Source: Gammaproteobacteria bacterium | GTDB lineage: Bacteria; Pseudomonadota; Gammaproteobacteria; Pseudomonadales; Azotimanducaceae | DNA length: 35,335 nucleotides | Assembly (NCBI GenBank): GCA_020832055.1 | Contig: JAFIFL010000011.1 | Coordinates: forward strand, 1 to 35,335 | Reading direction: 5' to 3' | In this document: one piece after another, positions 7,149 through 15,420 of the stretch | Position numbering within the stretch: position 1 is the stretch's first letter | Layout: each line of letters opens with the position of its first letter | The notes under the pieces: model-generated | Seen by the model: only the letters and a program-made list of their open reading frames with translations | The model's database searches: none | What the model was told of the DNA's origin: nothing | Translations under genes and position numbers: made by a program

Positions 7149-7880
7149 TCAGGCACCCTCCGCGGCCAGCCTCAGCGACTTCAGCAGGACCTCGCGCAGC
7201 GCGGCTGGGAACTCGCCACGCTCCAGCAGGGCCTGATTCAGTTCGAGTTCGAAGCCTGAAAGGCGCGTCCCGAAACGCCGCCGCAGGATGCGCGTCATGC
7301 CATCTTCGTGGCCCGTGTAGGGATAGTTCCGGCGCACGCGCCATGGGCTCTCAGCCACGATCGCCTGCTTCCAGTGGTGGGCGATATCCGACTCGTCTCC
7401 GTGCCGGGGATCGTAGAGCAGACCGATGTCGGCAGTCCGGATGTGGCCGTTCAGTTCGGGCGTGAACGAGTGGCAGGAGATGTGCAGGACGCGATCGGCG
7501 CGGGCCAGCGCGGCGCCCACGGCTTCGCAGACCCCATCCTGGTGGGGAGCGTGCCAGGCCTTGATGATGGCTTCACGCTCCCGTTTCGGGAGGGCGCGGA
7601 CCGCCGGGGCATGCACCTTGGGGTGACCGGCAGACCGGTTGTTGTCGGCGAGCAGCCTCGACACCTGCCCGAGGAACACGGGTGCTCCGAGGTGACGTCC
7701 GAAATGCCGGGCCACGCCGGCTGCGCCCGGGTCCCAGCCGCGATGACTGTGCAGCAGCGCTTCGTCGTCGAACAGATGCTGCCAGGGCGGCGGGATGTGA
7801 TGAGTGGCGTGCTCGCAGGACACGACCCAAGCCGTCGCGGTTGCGCTGACGCCGCCCTGCTGGCGGTCTTCATTATTCAC
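7149..7880 (-). CDS. N-formylglutamate amidohydrolase family protein
   Basis: A 243-residue metal-dependent hydrolase of the N-formylglutamate amidohydrolase family, which removes an acyl group from an amino acid nitrogen (formate from N-formyl-L-glutamate in histidine breakdown). Conserved features are VVSCEHATHHIPP (about residues 19-31), HRGWDPGA, ISCHSFTPELNG and the Gly/Glu-rich C-terminal FELELNQALL. No histidine-degradation gene is nearby; it is the last gene of a run with two amidoligases, so its substrate is more likely an N-acylated glutamate or peptide made by them (inference). The start GTG 7880 overlaps the GCS2 gene end by 8 bases, indicating translational coupling. Longer frames extend into the GCS2 gene and are shadows. 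Confidence 0.88.
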   Translation of the reverse strand: MNNEDRQQGGVSATATAWVVSCEHATHHIPPPWQHLFDDEALLHSHRGWDPGAAGVARHFGRHLGAPVFLGQVSRLLADNNRSAGHPKVHAPAVRALPKREREAIIKAWHAPHQDGVCEAVGAALARADRVLHISCHSFTPELNGHIRTADIGLLYDPRHGDESDIAHHWKQAIVAESPWRVRRNYPYTGHEDGMTRILRRRFGTRLSGFELELNQALLERGEFPAALREVLLKSLRLAAEGA

Positions 7881-9162
7881 GGAAGAGGGTTCCCTGGCGC
7901 AGGCAGTCCGCCAGGCGCCGGTAGACGTCAGCCATGGCGCTGCGGGGCAGCGCCGGCGGCGGTGTGGGTACGAGGGTGAAGGCATCGATCGGGCGTCCAG
8001 GCGCGGGCAGCGCGAGGGCCTGGCGCAGCCGCCGGGAGAGGGTGCCTTGATCCAGGATCAGCTCCAGCGGTGCGCGGTCGACACCGGTGGCGGCAAACAG
8101 GTCACCGCAGCGTTCGAGCAGATGCCCCCACAGGTCCCGGGCCCAGATCCGGCCGTGCAATCCAAAGCGCTTCAGCCAGGGGACGTCATCGATGCGCGCT
8201 TCGTCGCCATGGCGCACGCACTGCTCGAGGATGGCGGCGAGGCGGCCGGTCTCGAGGGTGTCGAGATCCTTCAGGTGGCCGAAGCGCTCTTCCATCAGCG
8301 CCTGCAGCACGGCCACCACGAGGCCGAGGATGGCCAGATCGGCGCGCGGGCATTCCTGGGTGTCGAGAACGCGGATCTCGATGGCGAAACGGTCGAAGCG
8401 GGTGATGGCGCCGCGCGCGTTCAGCCACTCCTCCTGCAGAATCCGCTGAGGATCGAGGGGGGCGATGGCGCGGTACATGGGGAGCAGAATGCGCTCCCGA
8501 TAGGTGGCCGCGGAGTCGATGGCTTCGGGCACCACGAGACCGGTCACCTCGGGAATGCGTCTGGAATTGTGGCGATAGACTTCCATGCGGTAGTCGGCAA
8601 AGCCGCTGTCGCGGCCGTCGGCCACCGGTGAGCTCGCAGCCAGCGCCGGCAGCGCGCAGAGCAGATGGCGGATGACGGCGTGCAGGCGGTGCAGTTCGTT
8701 GTCGTTGGCGAACGGCAGGTTCAGGTGCACGCTTTGGAGGTTGGCCCAGCCGTGGCCGCGGCAGTCGAAAATACGGTCATAAGCCTGATAGATCGGGCTG
8801 TAGTCATGGGGCCAGAGCACCATTTCCCGCTCGGGATCCATCCACGGGTGCATGGCCCCCGGCAGCAGGCGTGCGCCCTCGCCAGCCAGCAGTCCCTCAA
8901 TGTCGCCGATGGTGGTGGCGAAGGCGTCGGTCAGCGGAGCCAGGGCCGGTGCCGGACCGTTGGTCTTGATCTCGATGAGGTGGGCGGCGAGTTCGTTGCT
9001 CCAGGCCACGGCCCCGCGGCTCACTTCGTTGGTGATGTCGCCGGCCGCGGCGGCGAGGACGCGATCGCAGTAGGGCCGAACGTCCAGGGAGTCATCATCG
9101 ACGATCATGTACTCGATCTCGACGCCGAAGCCCTCGAACAGACTGAGCGTGGGTTCAGTCAT
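7873..9162 (-). CDS. GCS2-family carboxylate-amine ligase
   Basis: A 429-residue ATP-dependent ligase of the glutamate-cysteine ligase type 2 family (glutamine-synthetase-like fold). It joins a carboxylate, usually the gamma-carboxyl of glutamate, to an amine. The first metal-binding strand is FEGFGVEIEYMIVD (Glu 15 and Glu 17), followed by SVHLNLPFAND in the middle and IEIRVLDTQECP later, all family signatures. The amine it uses cannot be read; true glutathione synthesis is one option, but no glutathione synthetase lies beside it. It overlaps the ATP-grasp gene by 8 bases (ATGACTGA) and the downstream hydrolase by 8, so the three are translated as a block. Start ATG 9162 fits the overlap pattern. 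Confidence 0.9.
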   Translation of the reverse strand: MTEPTLSLFEGFGVEIEYMIVDDDSLDVRPYCDRVLAAAAGDITNEVSRGAVAWSNELAAHLIEIKTNGPAPALAPLTDAFATTIGDIEGLLAGEGARLLPGAMHPWMDPEREMVLWPHDYSPIYQAYDRIFDCRGHGWANLQSVHLNLPFANDNELHRLHAVIRHLLCALPALAASSPVADGRDSGFADYRMEVYRHNSRRIPEVTGLVVPEAIDSAATYRERILLPMYRAIAPLDPQRILQEEWLNARGAITRFDRFAIEIRVLDTQECPRADLAILGLVVAVLQALMEERFGHLKDLDTLETGRLAAILEQCVRHGDEARIDDVPWLKRFGLHGRIWARDLWGHLLERCGDLFAATGVDRAPLELILDQGTLSRRLRQALALPAPGRPIDAFTLVPTPPPALPRSAMADVYRRLADCLRQGTLFRE

Positions 9163-10618
9163 CGCCGCGCTTCAACCTCTCTACCCGGGAGAGGAAGGTG
9201 CGCATGATCTGCAGATAGAGTTCGTCTTTCAGCACGCTGTCTTCGACACCGGCGTCGATGCTCGGATTGTCGTTCACCTCGATGACGTAGTAGCGGCCTT
9301 CGGACTCCTTGATGTCGACGCCGTAAAGTCCCCGGCCGATGGCATTGGCGGCCTTCAGCGCCATGCGCACCACCTCGGCGGGCGCATCCGCCACCGCGAG
9401 GGTGTCCGCATTGCCTTCGTCCTTGGAGCCTGAAGCGTCGTGGCGGACGATCTGCCAGTGGGCGTCCGCCATCCAGTAGCGGCAGACGTAGAGGGGCGCA
9501 CCATCGACGATGCCCACCCGCCAGTCATACCGGGTGGGCAGGTATTCCTGGGCGACGATCAGCTCCGAGCGTTCGAGCAGGTCGCGCACCAGGGTGATCA
9601 GTGCCTCGCGGGTCTCCACCTTGTGCACGCCGCGGGAGAAGGCGCTGTCCGGTGCCTTCAGGACACAGGGCAGGCGCAGCTCGGAAAGCACCTCTTCGAG
9701 ATTGCGGCGGTGGACGATCACGGTCTTCGGCTGGCGGATGCGCAACCGCTGCAGCAGTTCGGCCAAGAACACCTTGTTGGTACAGCGCAGGATGGAGCCC
9801 GGATCGTCCATGACCACCAGTCCTTCGGCCTGGGCGCGCTGGGCGAAGCGATAAGTGTAGTGGTTCACCGAGGTGGTGGCCCTGATGAACAGGGCGTCGA
9901 ACTCACTGATGCGGCTGAAGTCCTCCCGCGTGATCTGCTCCACCTCGAAGCCGAGTTTCTCGGCCGCACGCTCGAAGCGCGCCAGGGCGCGGGCGTTGGA
10001 GGGCGGATCGGGCTCCTGTGGATCCACCAGGATGGCGAGATCGTAGCGGGCCTTGGACTTGCGCCGCGTCGGTGGCCGGCGTCCGGCGAAGTATTCGCCA
10101 GCGACCTGGACCACGAAGGCATGGTGTTCCGGCGGAATCGCGTCAGCCGAGATGGGTTTCAGGCTCACCAGTTCCCAGTGCTCGCGGCGGACGAAGCGGG
10201 CCCGCAGCAGTGGTGCCTCGGCCAGTTCGTAGAGCCGGGCGGCCAGCGTCGCGTGGCGCTTGGCCAGATTGCGTCCAAAATAGATGGAGAGTACGAACTC
10301 GTCGGACTGCAGGCTGCCGAGGCTGCGTTCGATGAGATCCTCGAGGTCTTCCGAGGCCATGCGCACCACGTGCCGGGAGCGGGTGTCCTGGATCGTAGAC
10401 AGGCTCGGAGAGGGGCGATGGCCGCGGGCCTCCGCCAACAGCGACACGTAGTAGCCCACGCTCTGGTAGGCGTAGGAGCGGCAGAGGTTGAACACCCGCA
10501 CCCGCCGCAGCTCGGTCCAGGCGGGTTCCGTCAGGTAGGCGCGGGCGCCGACGACCTCGACACCATCGAGGTCCAGCGGCCAGTCCTTCGGGTTGTCGAC
10601 GACGATCAGGATCTTCAC
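9155..10618 (-). CDS. RimK-like ATP-grasp ligase with RLAN-type N-terminal domain
   Basis: A 487-residue protein. The N-terminal half (about residues 1-210) opens KILIVVDNPKDW and matches the RimK-like N-terminal domain type; the C-terminal half is an ATP-grasp domain with CVLKAPDSAFSRGVHKV (nucleotide-binding loop) and the metal site EVNDNPSIDAG at about 447-457. RimK relatives activate a carboxylate as acyl-phosphate and form a peptide bond, RimK itself adding glutamates to ribosomal protein S6. At 487 residues it is much longer than RimK (about 300). The start is GTG 10618 with AAGGA 8 bases upstream, overlapping the C39-like gene by 4 bases; longer frames in this direction are shadows of that gene. 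Substrate unknown. Confidence 0.88.
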   Translation of the reverse strand: MKILIVVDNPKDWPLDLDGVEVVGARAYLTEPAWTELRRVRVFNLCRSYAYQSVGYYVSLLAEARGHRPSPSLSTIQDTRSRHVVRMASEDLEDLIERSLGSLQSDEFVLSIYFGRNLAKRHATLAARLYELAEAPLLRARFVRREHWELVSLKPISADAIPPEHHAFVVQVAGEYFAGRRPPTRRKSKARYDLAILVDPQEPDPPSNARALARFERAAEKLGFEVEQITREDFSRISEFDALFIRATTSVNHYTYRFAQRAQAEGLVVMDDPGSILRCTNKVFLAELLQRLRIRQPKTVIVHRRNLEEVLSELRLPCVLKAPDSAFSRGVHKVETREALITLVRDLLERSELIVAQEYLPTRYDWRVGIVDGAPLYVCRYWMADAHWQIVRHDASGSKDEGNADTLAVADAPAEVVRMALKAANAIGRGLYGVDIKESEGRYYVIEVNDNPSIDAGVEDSVLKDELYLQIMRTFLSRVERLKRGDD

Positions 10619-11370
10619 GTTGGCGTCCTTTCGGTGGCCTTTCCTGCGCTGGTCTTGGGGGTCAGCGTCAGCAGGTTCGCGTCGTGGGTCAATACGCCGA
10701 GCATGATGGCACCGATCACGCGCTCGATGCCGATATCGTAGTGATGGCCGTCGGCCATGGGGATGTGCAGCAGGGGGTCGGTCACCTCCACCAGTCGACC
10801 CTTGCGTTCGTAGCCTGACAGCACGACAAAGTGGCCCGATGGCTCGCCGCGGATGTCGTCGAAGTCGTCCTTCGGTCCCCACTCCCGCGCAGTGCCGTAG
10901 AGGTAGGTGGCCGACAGTCCCGTGATGACGGGAACGCCCGCCTTCAGCAGCTTGCGTATCAGGCTCGTGCGCAGTGGAGAGAAGCGGATCTGGCCGCCGA
11001 GTTCGAGGAAGCGCAGGTAGCCGCGAGTGATTTCGGTCAGCCGCTCGCCGCCCTTGTAGGCCAGCTGGCGCTGCAGGCGGTCGCGCAGATCGACGTCAGG
11101 TGCACTGAACCACGTCGGATCGAACACCAGCAGGTTGTAGGTCCAGATCGAGGCCTGGTAGCCGCGCTCGAGGGCATGGCAGGCCAGATGCACGGCCAGG
11201 GTGCCACCGGCTGGCAGCACTGGCGTCTCCGCAATCACTTCGTCGAGCTCGATGGCATCGCCCCAGTAGCGATACACCGCCTGCAGACAGGTGGGGCCGC
11301 AGGTGGTGTCGTCGGGCTGGGCTTCGATTCCCAGGTCGAGTTGGGTGCGCTTGGGCGCGGACGCGGTCAT
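10615..11370 (-). CDS. Papain-like peptidase of the C39 type
   Basis: A 251-residue cysteine peptidase. DDTTCGPTCLQAVYRYWG carries the catalytic Cys 24, with Gln 18 as the likely oxyanion residue; His 180 (GHFVVLSGY) and Asp 198 (VTDP) complete the triad. C39 peptidases cut leader peptides after Gly-Gly, and stand-alone relatives cut or transfer other peptides. There is no transporter domain fused to it and no signal peptide, so it should act in the cytoplasm. It starts the amidoligase cassette, overlapping the ATP-grasp gene by 4 bases (GTGA), and lies 76 bases after the PotI-type permease gene. Its partner substrate may be the product of the two ligases (inference). Confidence 0.83.
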   Translation of the reverse strand: MTASAPKRTQLDLGIEAQPDDTTCGPTCLQAVYRYWGDAIELDEVIAETPVLPAGGTLAVHLACHALERGYQASIWTYNLLVFDPTWFSAPDVDLRDRLQRQLAYKGGERLTEITRGYLRFLELGGQIRFSPLRTSLIRKLLKAGVPVITGLSATYLYGTAREWGPKDDFDDIRGEPSGHFVVLSGYERKGRLVEVTDPLLHIPMADGHHYDIGIERVIGAIMLGVLTHDANLLTLTPKTSAGKATERTPT

Positions 11371-11414
11371 GGGGATGCTTCTAGGCAGTGAGCAGGGCGA
11401 TGGCGGATGCTGAT

Positions 11415-11431
11415 GCCGGGCGGTGCCCGGC
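11415..11431. other. Hairpin between permease and C39-like gene
   Basis: GCCGGGC (11415-11421) pairs perfectly with GCCCGGC (11425-11431) around a 3-base loop, inside the 76-base gap separating the transporter genes from the amidoligase genes. There is no T-run on either side, so readthrough is expected; it may adjust expression of the second half of the operon. Confidence 0.35.
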
Positions 11432-11446
11432 GCAAGACAAGTCGAC

Positions 11447-12271
11447 TCAACGCGACGAATCCGGACGCGAGATGAATCGATTGATCAGGGCGGCACTGAG
11501 GAGACCGAGGGCCACCGCCGCGATCAACAGTGTGGCCAGCGCATTGACCTCGGGCGTCACGCCAAGTCGAACGCTGGAATAGATCACCATCGGTAGCGTG
11601 CTCGACCCGGGCCCGGACACGAAACTCGCCACCACCAGATCGTCCAGCGACAGGGTGAAGGCCAGCAGCCAGCCCGAAATCAGCGCCGGTTTGATCAACG
11701 GCACCGTCACCAGCCAGAACGCCTGACCCGGCCGCGCGCCGAGATCCCGCGCTGCCTCTTCGATGGAGCTGTCCACCTGCAGCAGTCTGGCCCGGACCAC
11801 CACGGCTACGTAGGCGCTGGCGAAGGTGAGGTGGGCGAGACTCACGGTGGTCAGGCCACGGCCGGCGGGCCAGCCCACCCACTGTTCGAGATTGACGAAC
11901 AACAGCAGCATGGACAGGCCGATGAGGACGTCGGGCATCACCAGCAGAGAGCCGAAGCAGGCCATCAGCAAACCCCGGCGGAAGCCGGAGAGGCGCACCA
12001 GCGCCAGCCCGGCAGCCAGTCCCACCAGGGTGGCGAGACTGGCGCTGGTGACGGCCACCTGCAGTGAACGCCAGGCGGCGGTGAGCAGCACCTGATTCTC
12101 GAACAGCGCGCTGTACCAGCGGGTGGAGAAGCCCCCCCAAACGGTGACCAGTCGCGAATCGTTGAAGGAGTACAGCACCAGCAGGACGATGGGGATGTAC
12201 AGGAACGCATAGCCGAAGCTGACGGCGGTGAGGAAACCGAGGCGGGCGGTCCCGCGGGCCTGGGTGTTCAT
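11447..12271 (-). CDS. potI: Polyamine ABC transporter permease, PotI type
   Basis: A 274-residue inner-membrane permease with six predicted membrane segments and the permease signature DSSIEEAARDLGARPGQAFW in the cytoplasmic loop that docks on the ATPase. YSFNDSRLVTVWGGFSTRWY after the first segment is typical of PotC/PotI. Length matches E. coli PotI (about 280). Its start overlaps the preceding permease gene by 4 bases (ATGA). It is the last gene of the importer and precedes the C39-like gene by 76 bases on the same strand. Assignment as PotI rather than PotC follows from the PotF-like binding protein at the head of the operon. Confidence 0.9.
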   Translation of the reverse strand: MNTQARGTARLGFLTAVSFGYAFLYIPIVLLVLYSFNDSRLVTVWGGFSTRWYSALFENQVLLTAAWRSLQVAVTSASLATLVGLAAGLALVRLSGFRRGLLMACFGSLLVMPDVLIGLSMLLLFVNLEQWVGWPAGRGLTTVSLAHLTFASAYVAVVVRARLLQVDSSIEEAARDLGARPGQAFWLVTVPLIKPALISGWLLAFTLSLDDLVVASFVSGPGSSTLPMVIYSSVRLGVTPEVNALATLLIAAVALGLLSAALINRFISRPDSSR

Positions 12272-13155
12272 GCCGGCACGTCGCTGCGGCGCTGCAGCCG
12301 TTGCAGCAGCGCGAGGGGAAGCAGCAGAACCAGCAGCATGGTCAGGGCCAGGGCACTGGCGGTGGGCCAGTCCGCATTGCGGAAGAACTCGTTCCACAGC
12401 GCGGTGCCGAGCATGTAGTTGTCTGGTCCGCCGAGCAGGTCGGGGACCACGAAATCACCCATGGCGGGAATGAAGACCAGCAGACAGCCGGCCAGCACGC
12501 CGGGCCAGGCCAGCGGCAGGCTGATGCGCAGGAAGGTCTGCCAGGGCGTGGCGCCGAGATCGGCTGCGGCCTGCAGCAGGTCGTCCTCGATGCGTGCGAA
12601 GGTGGCGTACAGCGGCAGGACCATGAACGGCAGGTAGGCGTAGGTCATGCCGATCAGGACGGCGGCATTGCTGTGCAGGATCAGCAGGGGCGCGTCGATG
12701 ATCCCACTGCCGAGCAGCGCAGCGTTGATCAGCCCCTCCGGTTTGAGCAGGCTGATCCAGGCGTAGACGCGGATCAGGAAGCTGGTCCAGAACGGCAGAA
12801 TGACGGCCAGCAGCAGCGGCGTTCGCCAGGCCAGCGGGGCGCGGGCGATGGCCCAGGCCATGGGCAGCGCCAGCAGCAGGCAGGTCAGCGTGGTCAGGCT
12901 GGCCATGGCCAGCGAGCCCGCCAGGGCGTCGCGGTAAGTGGGATCCTCGAACAGCCAGCGCCAGGCCTGCAGAGTGCCTTCCCAGAGCCAGCGGCCGGTT
13001 TCCCCGATGACGAACAGCTCCGTGTAAGGCGGCTGCTCGAAGCGGGGTTCGGAGAAGCTCACGCGCAGCAGAATGGCCACGGGCAGCAGCAGGAAGACCG
13101 CCATCCAGCCCAGCGGCAGCCACGCGCTGGTGCTCACGAAACGGGCTGATGTCAT
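12268..13155 (-). CDS. potH: Polyamine ABC transporter permease, PotH type
   Basis: A 295-residue inner-membrane permease with six predicted segments. After a short cytoplasmic tail, the first segment WMAVFLLLPVAILLRVSFSE is followed by a long periplasmic stretch; WTSFLIRVYAWISLLKPEG and the coupling loop IEDDLLQAAADLGATPWQTF are characteristic of PotB/PotH. It pairs with the downstream PotI-type permease, making a two-permease channel as in E. coli PotFGHI. The ATG overlaps the end of the ATPase gene by 4 bases (ATGA), and its own end overlaps the next start in the same way. Confidence 0.92.
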   Translation of the reverse strand: MTSARFVSTSAWLPLGWMAVFLLLPVAILLRVSFSEPRFEQPPYTELFVIGETGRWLWEGTLQAWRWLFEDPTYRDALAGSLAMASLTTLTCLLLALPMAWAIARAPLAWRTPLLLAVILPFWTSFLIRVYAWISLLKPEGLINAALLGSGIIDAPLLILHSNAAVLIGMTYAYLPFMVLPLYATFARIEDDLLQAAADLGATPWQTFLRISLPLAWPGVLAGCLLVFIPAMGDFVVPDLLGGPDNYMLGTALWNEFFRNADWPTASALALTMLLVLLLPLALLQRLQRRSDVPA

Positions 13156-14240
13156 GCCGGCAGCAACCGGATCGCGTCGTGGTCGAAACCGATGCGGATT
13201 TCGGCTCCCGGTGCGACCCGGTTGCGCGGGTCGGTGAGCACGCGGATGCCGGACTGGTCGCCGAGGCGAAGCAGCAGCAGCCGGCTGGCACCGAGAAAGT
13301 CGCAGCGTTCGACGATGGCCGTGGCCTCGTGATCCCGGGTCTCACCCTCGCGCAGTACGGCCAGACGTTCCGGGCGGATGGCGAGGCAGACGTCACCCTG
13401 GTGGCCAGTGGGTGCTTCCATGCCCAAATCTAGGGCCGGGCAATGCAGCTGTTCGCCGTGGAGGCTCGCGGTAAAGAGGTTCAGGGAGCCGAACAGCTCC
13501 GCGGTTTCGCGGTCGACGGGCATCTCGTAGATGGCGTCGGGGGTGCCGACCTGGGCGACCCGGCCCGCGCGCATGACCGCAATGGTATCGGCCAGGGTCA
13601 GGGCTTCCTCCTGATCGTGGGTGACGATGACGCAGGTGACGCCGACCCGGTCGAGTATGGCGGACAGCTCGATCCGGGTGCGCTCGCGGAGCTGGCGGTC
13701 GAGCGCGCCGAGGGGCTCATCGAGCAGCAGTACCCGGGGATGGCGAGCCAGAGCCCGGGCCAGTGCCACGCGCTGCCGCTGGCCGCCGGAGAGCTGATGG
13801 GGTTTGCGGTCGGCAAAGGCCTGCAGGCTGGCCAGGGCCAGCATCTCATCGACGCGTTCGCGGATGGTGGCCCGGGGCAGGCGCTGCCGCTCCAGGCCGA
13901 AGGCGATGTTGCGCGCCACGGTCATGTGGGGAAACAGCGCATAGGACTGGAACATCATGTTCACAGGCCGTTCGTGGGGTGGCATCGCGGTGACGTCTTC
14001 GCCGTCGATCAGGATCCGGCCGGCGTCGGGCAGTTCCAGACCGGCGATGGTCCGCAGCAGCGTGGACTTGCCGCAGCCCGATGGCCCGAGCAGGCACAGG
14101 GTATCGCCGCGGGCGACGTCGAGACTGACGGCGTCGACCGCGTGAACGGAGCCGAAGCGGCGGGTGATGCCCTCGATGCGGAGAAACTCCGCGGGATCAG
14201 CGGCCACGGCGGATCCGGGTCCAGGCGCGGGTGCGCTCAC
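13152..14240 (-). CDS. potG: Polyamine ABC transporter ATP-binding protein, PotG type
   Basis: A 362-residue ATPase. Walker A GPSGCGKST at about residues 53-61, Q-loop in MMFQSYALFPHM, signature LSGGQRQR, Walker B LLLDEPLGALD, and switch His in VTHDQEEAL are all intact. About 120 C-terminal residues form the TOBE-type regulatory domain usual for spermidine/putrescine importers (IRPERLAVL). The start is GTG 14240 with GGTGGA about 6 bases upstream, which gives a 44-base overlap with potF; a GTG at 14207 would shorten the overlap to 11 bases. It energises the two downstream permeases. Confidence 0.93.
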   Translation of the reverse strand: MSAPAPGPGSAVAADPAEFLRIEGITRRFGSVHAVDAVSLDVARGDTLCLLGPSGCGKSTLLRTIAGLELPDAGRILIDGEDVTAMPPHERPVNMMFQSYALFPHMTVARNIAFGLERQRLPRATIRERVDEMLALASLQAFADRKPHQLSGGQRQRVALARALARHPRVLLLDEPLGALDRQLRERTRIELSAILDRVGVTCVIVTHDQEEALTLADTIAVMRAGRVAQVGTPDAIYEMPVDRETAELFGSLNLFTASLHGEQLHCPALDLGMEAPTGHQGDVCLAIRPERLAVLREGETRDHEATAIVERCDFLGASRLLLLRLGDQSGIRVLTDPRNRVAPGAEIRIGFDHDAIRLLPA

Positions 14241-15291
14241 GCAGTTCCACCGGGGTCAGCAGGCGCATGGAGCGCAGCTTGGCGCGGACTTCTTCGCCCG
14301 GATAGATGCCCCGATCCTCGCGGATGCTCTCGTCGAGCAGCTCGGTGGCAGCGCTGTTGGCATTGGCGTAGGACACGTAGTTGGAAATCTCGGCGATGAC
14401 TTCAGGCCGCAACAGGTAGTCGATGAAGGCGTGGGCCGCCTCAGGGTGGGGCGCGTCGCGGGGGATGGCGATGACGTCGGTCCAGATCATGGCGCCTTCC
14501 CGCGGGATGACATAGCGCACGGTGTGGCTGCGGTTGGTCTCCTCGGCGCGGGCAGCGGCCTGAAGGACGTCGCCGGAGTAACCCATGGCCACGCAGATGT
14601 CGCCGTTGGCGAGATCGTTGATGTACTGGGAAGAGTGGAAATAGCGCACGTGCGGACGGGCGCCGAGGAAGGCCCGGGTGGCCGCCTCCACGTCATCCTG
14701 ATCCTGACGTGACGGGTCGAGTCCCTGCCAGAACAGGGCCGCAGGCAGGGCGTCGAGGGCGGCGTCGAGAATGGCGATGCCGCAGCCGGCGAGCTTGGAC
14801 GCCACCGCCGGGTCGAAGATCAGATCCCACGTGTCCAGTTCGAAGTCGTCGCCGAGGCGGGCGCGAACCGCTTCCTCGACCAGGCCGATGCCGGTGGTGC
14901 CCCACATGTAGGGCAGCAGGTGCCGGTTGTCGGGGTCGATGGTGGCGAGGTCGGCCATCAGGCCGGCTTCCAGGTGTTCGAGGTTGGGCAGCAGGGACCG
15001 GTCAAGGGGGCGATAGGCACCGGCTGCGACCTGCCGTGCGGCAAACGGACGCGCGGTGGGGAACACCACGTCATAGCCTGAGCGGCCCGTGAGCAGCTTG
15101 GCTTCGAGGATCTCGTTGGAGTCGTAGACATCGTAGACCACCCGGATACCGGTCTCGGCAGTGAACGCCTGCAGAACAGTGGGGGCGATGTAGTCGCTCC
15201 AGTTGTAGACGTGGACCACCTGCCGGCTCTGCCCCAAGGCAGAGGCCACCAGGCCGAAGGTGAGAACAACCAACGACAGTGTGTGCTTCAA
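14197..15291 (-). CDS. potF: Putrescine-type periplasmic binding protein, PotF-like
   Basis: A 364-residue secreted solute-binding protein of the PotF/PotD family. The signal peptide is LKHTLSLVVLTFGLVASALG with the mature protein starting near QSRQVVHVYNWSDYI. Stretches RYFHSSQYINDLANGDICVA, PYMWGTTGIG and YANANSAAT follow E. coli PotF closely. Compared with PotF from memory, the ligand-pocket residues WSDY and the later Asp are kept, but the acidic pair in DAPEE is DAALD here and the GWAGD Trp is Tyr (GYSGD), so the ligand may not be exactly putrescine. The start is TTG 15291 with GGAA about 9 bases upstream; ATG codons further upstream lie beyond the promoter found at 15325-15353. First gene of the operon. 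Confidence 0.9.
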   Translation of the reverse strand: MKHTLSLVVLTFGLVASALGQSRQVVHVYNWSDYIAPTVLQAFTAETGIRVVYDVYDSNEILEAKLLTGRSGYDVVFPTARPFAARQVAAGAYRPLDRSLLPNLEHLEAGLMADLATIDPDNRHLLPYMWGTTGIGLVEEAVRARLGDDFELDTWDLIFDPAVASKLAGCGIAILDAALDALPAALFWQGLDPSRQDQDDVEAATRAFLGARPHVRYFHSSQYINDLANGDICVAMGYSGDVLQAAARAEETNRSHTVRYVIPREGAMIWTDVIAIPRDAPHPEAAHAFIDYLLRPEVIAEISNYVSYANANSAATELLDESIREDRGIYPGEEVRAKLRSMRLLTPVELRERTRAWTRIRRGR

Positions 15292-15324
15292 GGTTGCATT
15301 CCGGAAAGGGTGTGCGGGGCTGCT

Positions 15325-15353
15325 TTTATACCGCAGAGCCGCGGCGCTGAAAA
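15325..15353 (-). promoter_or_regulatory. Sigma70-like promoter for the potF operon
   Basis: On the minus strand TTTTCA (15353-15348) and TATAAA (15330-15325) are 17 bases apart. Transcription would begin near 15318, about 27 bases before the TTG start, leaving room for the ribosome-binding site. It is the best promoter in the window and supports the TTG start. Nothing else was found in 15354-15420. Confidence 0.6.
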
Positions 15354-15420
15354 CCGGCTGGCGACGAGCTGTCATGGCGGACGGCATCAGCGGTCGCTCC
15401 CGCCGCAATGCGGCGTCGAC

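Noticed and set aside
9440-10741. A 433-residue plus-strand frame
   Set aside because: Antisense to the ATP-grasp gene, whose domain motifs are clear.
15292-15408. Upstream ATG start for the PotF-like protein at 15408
   Set aside because: The promoter -35/-10 pair lies at 15325-15353, inside that extension, and the signal peptide begins at the TTG at 15291.
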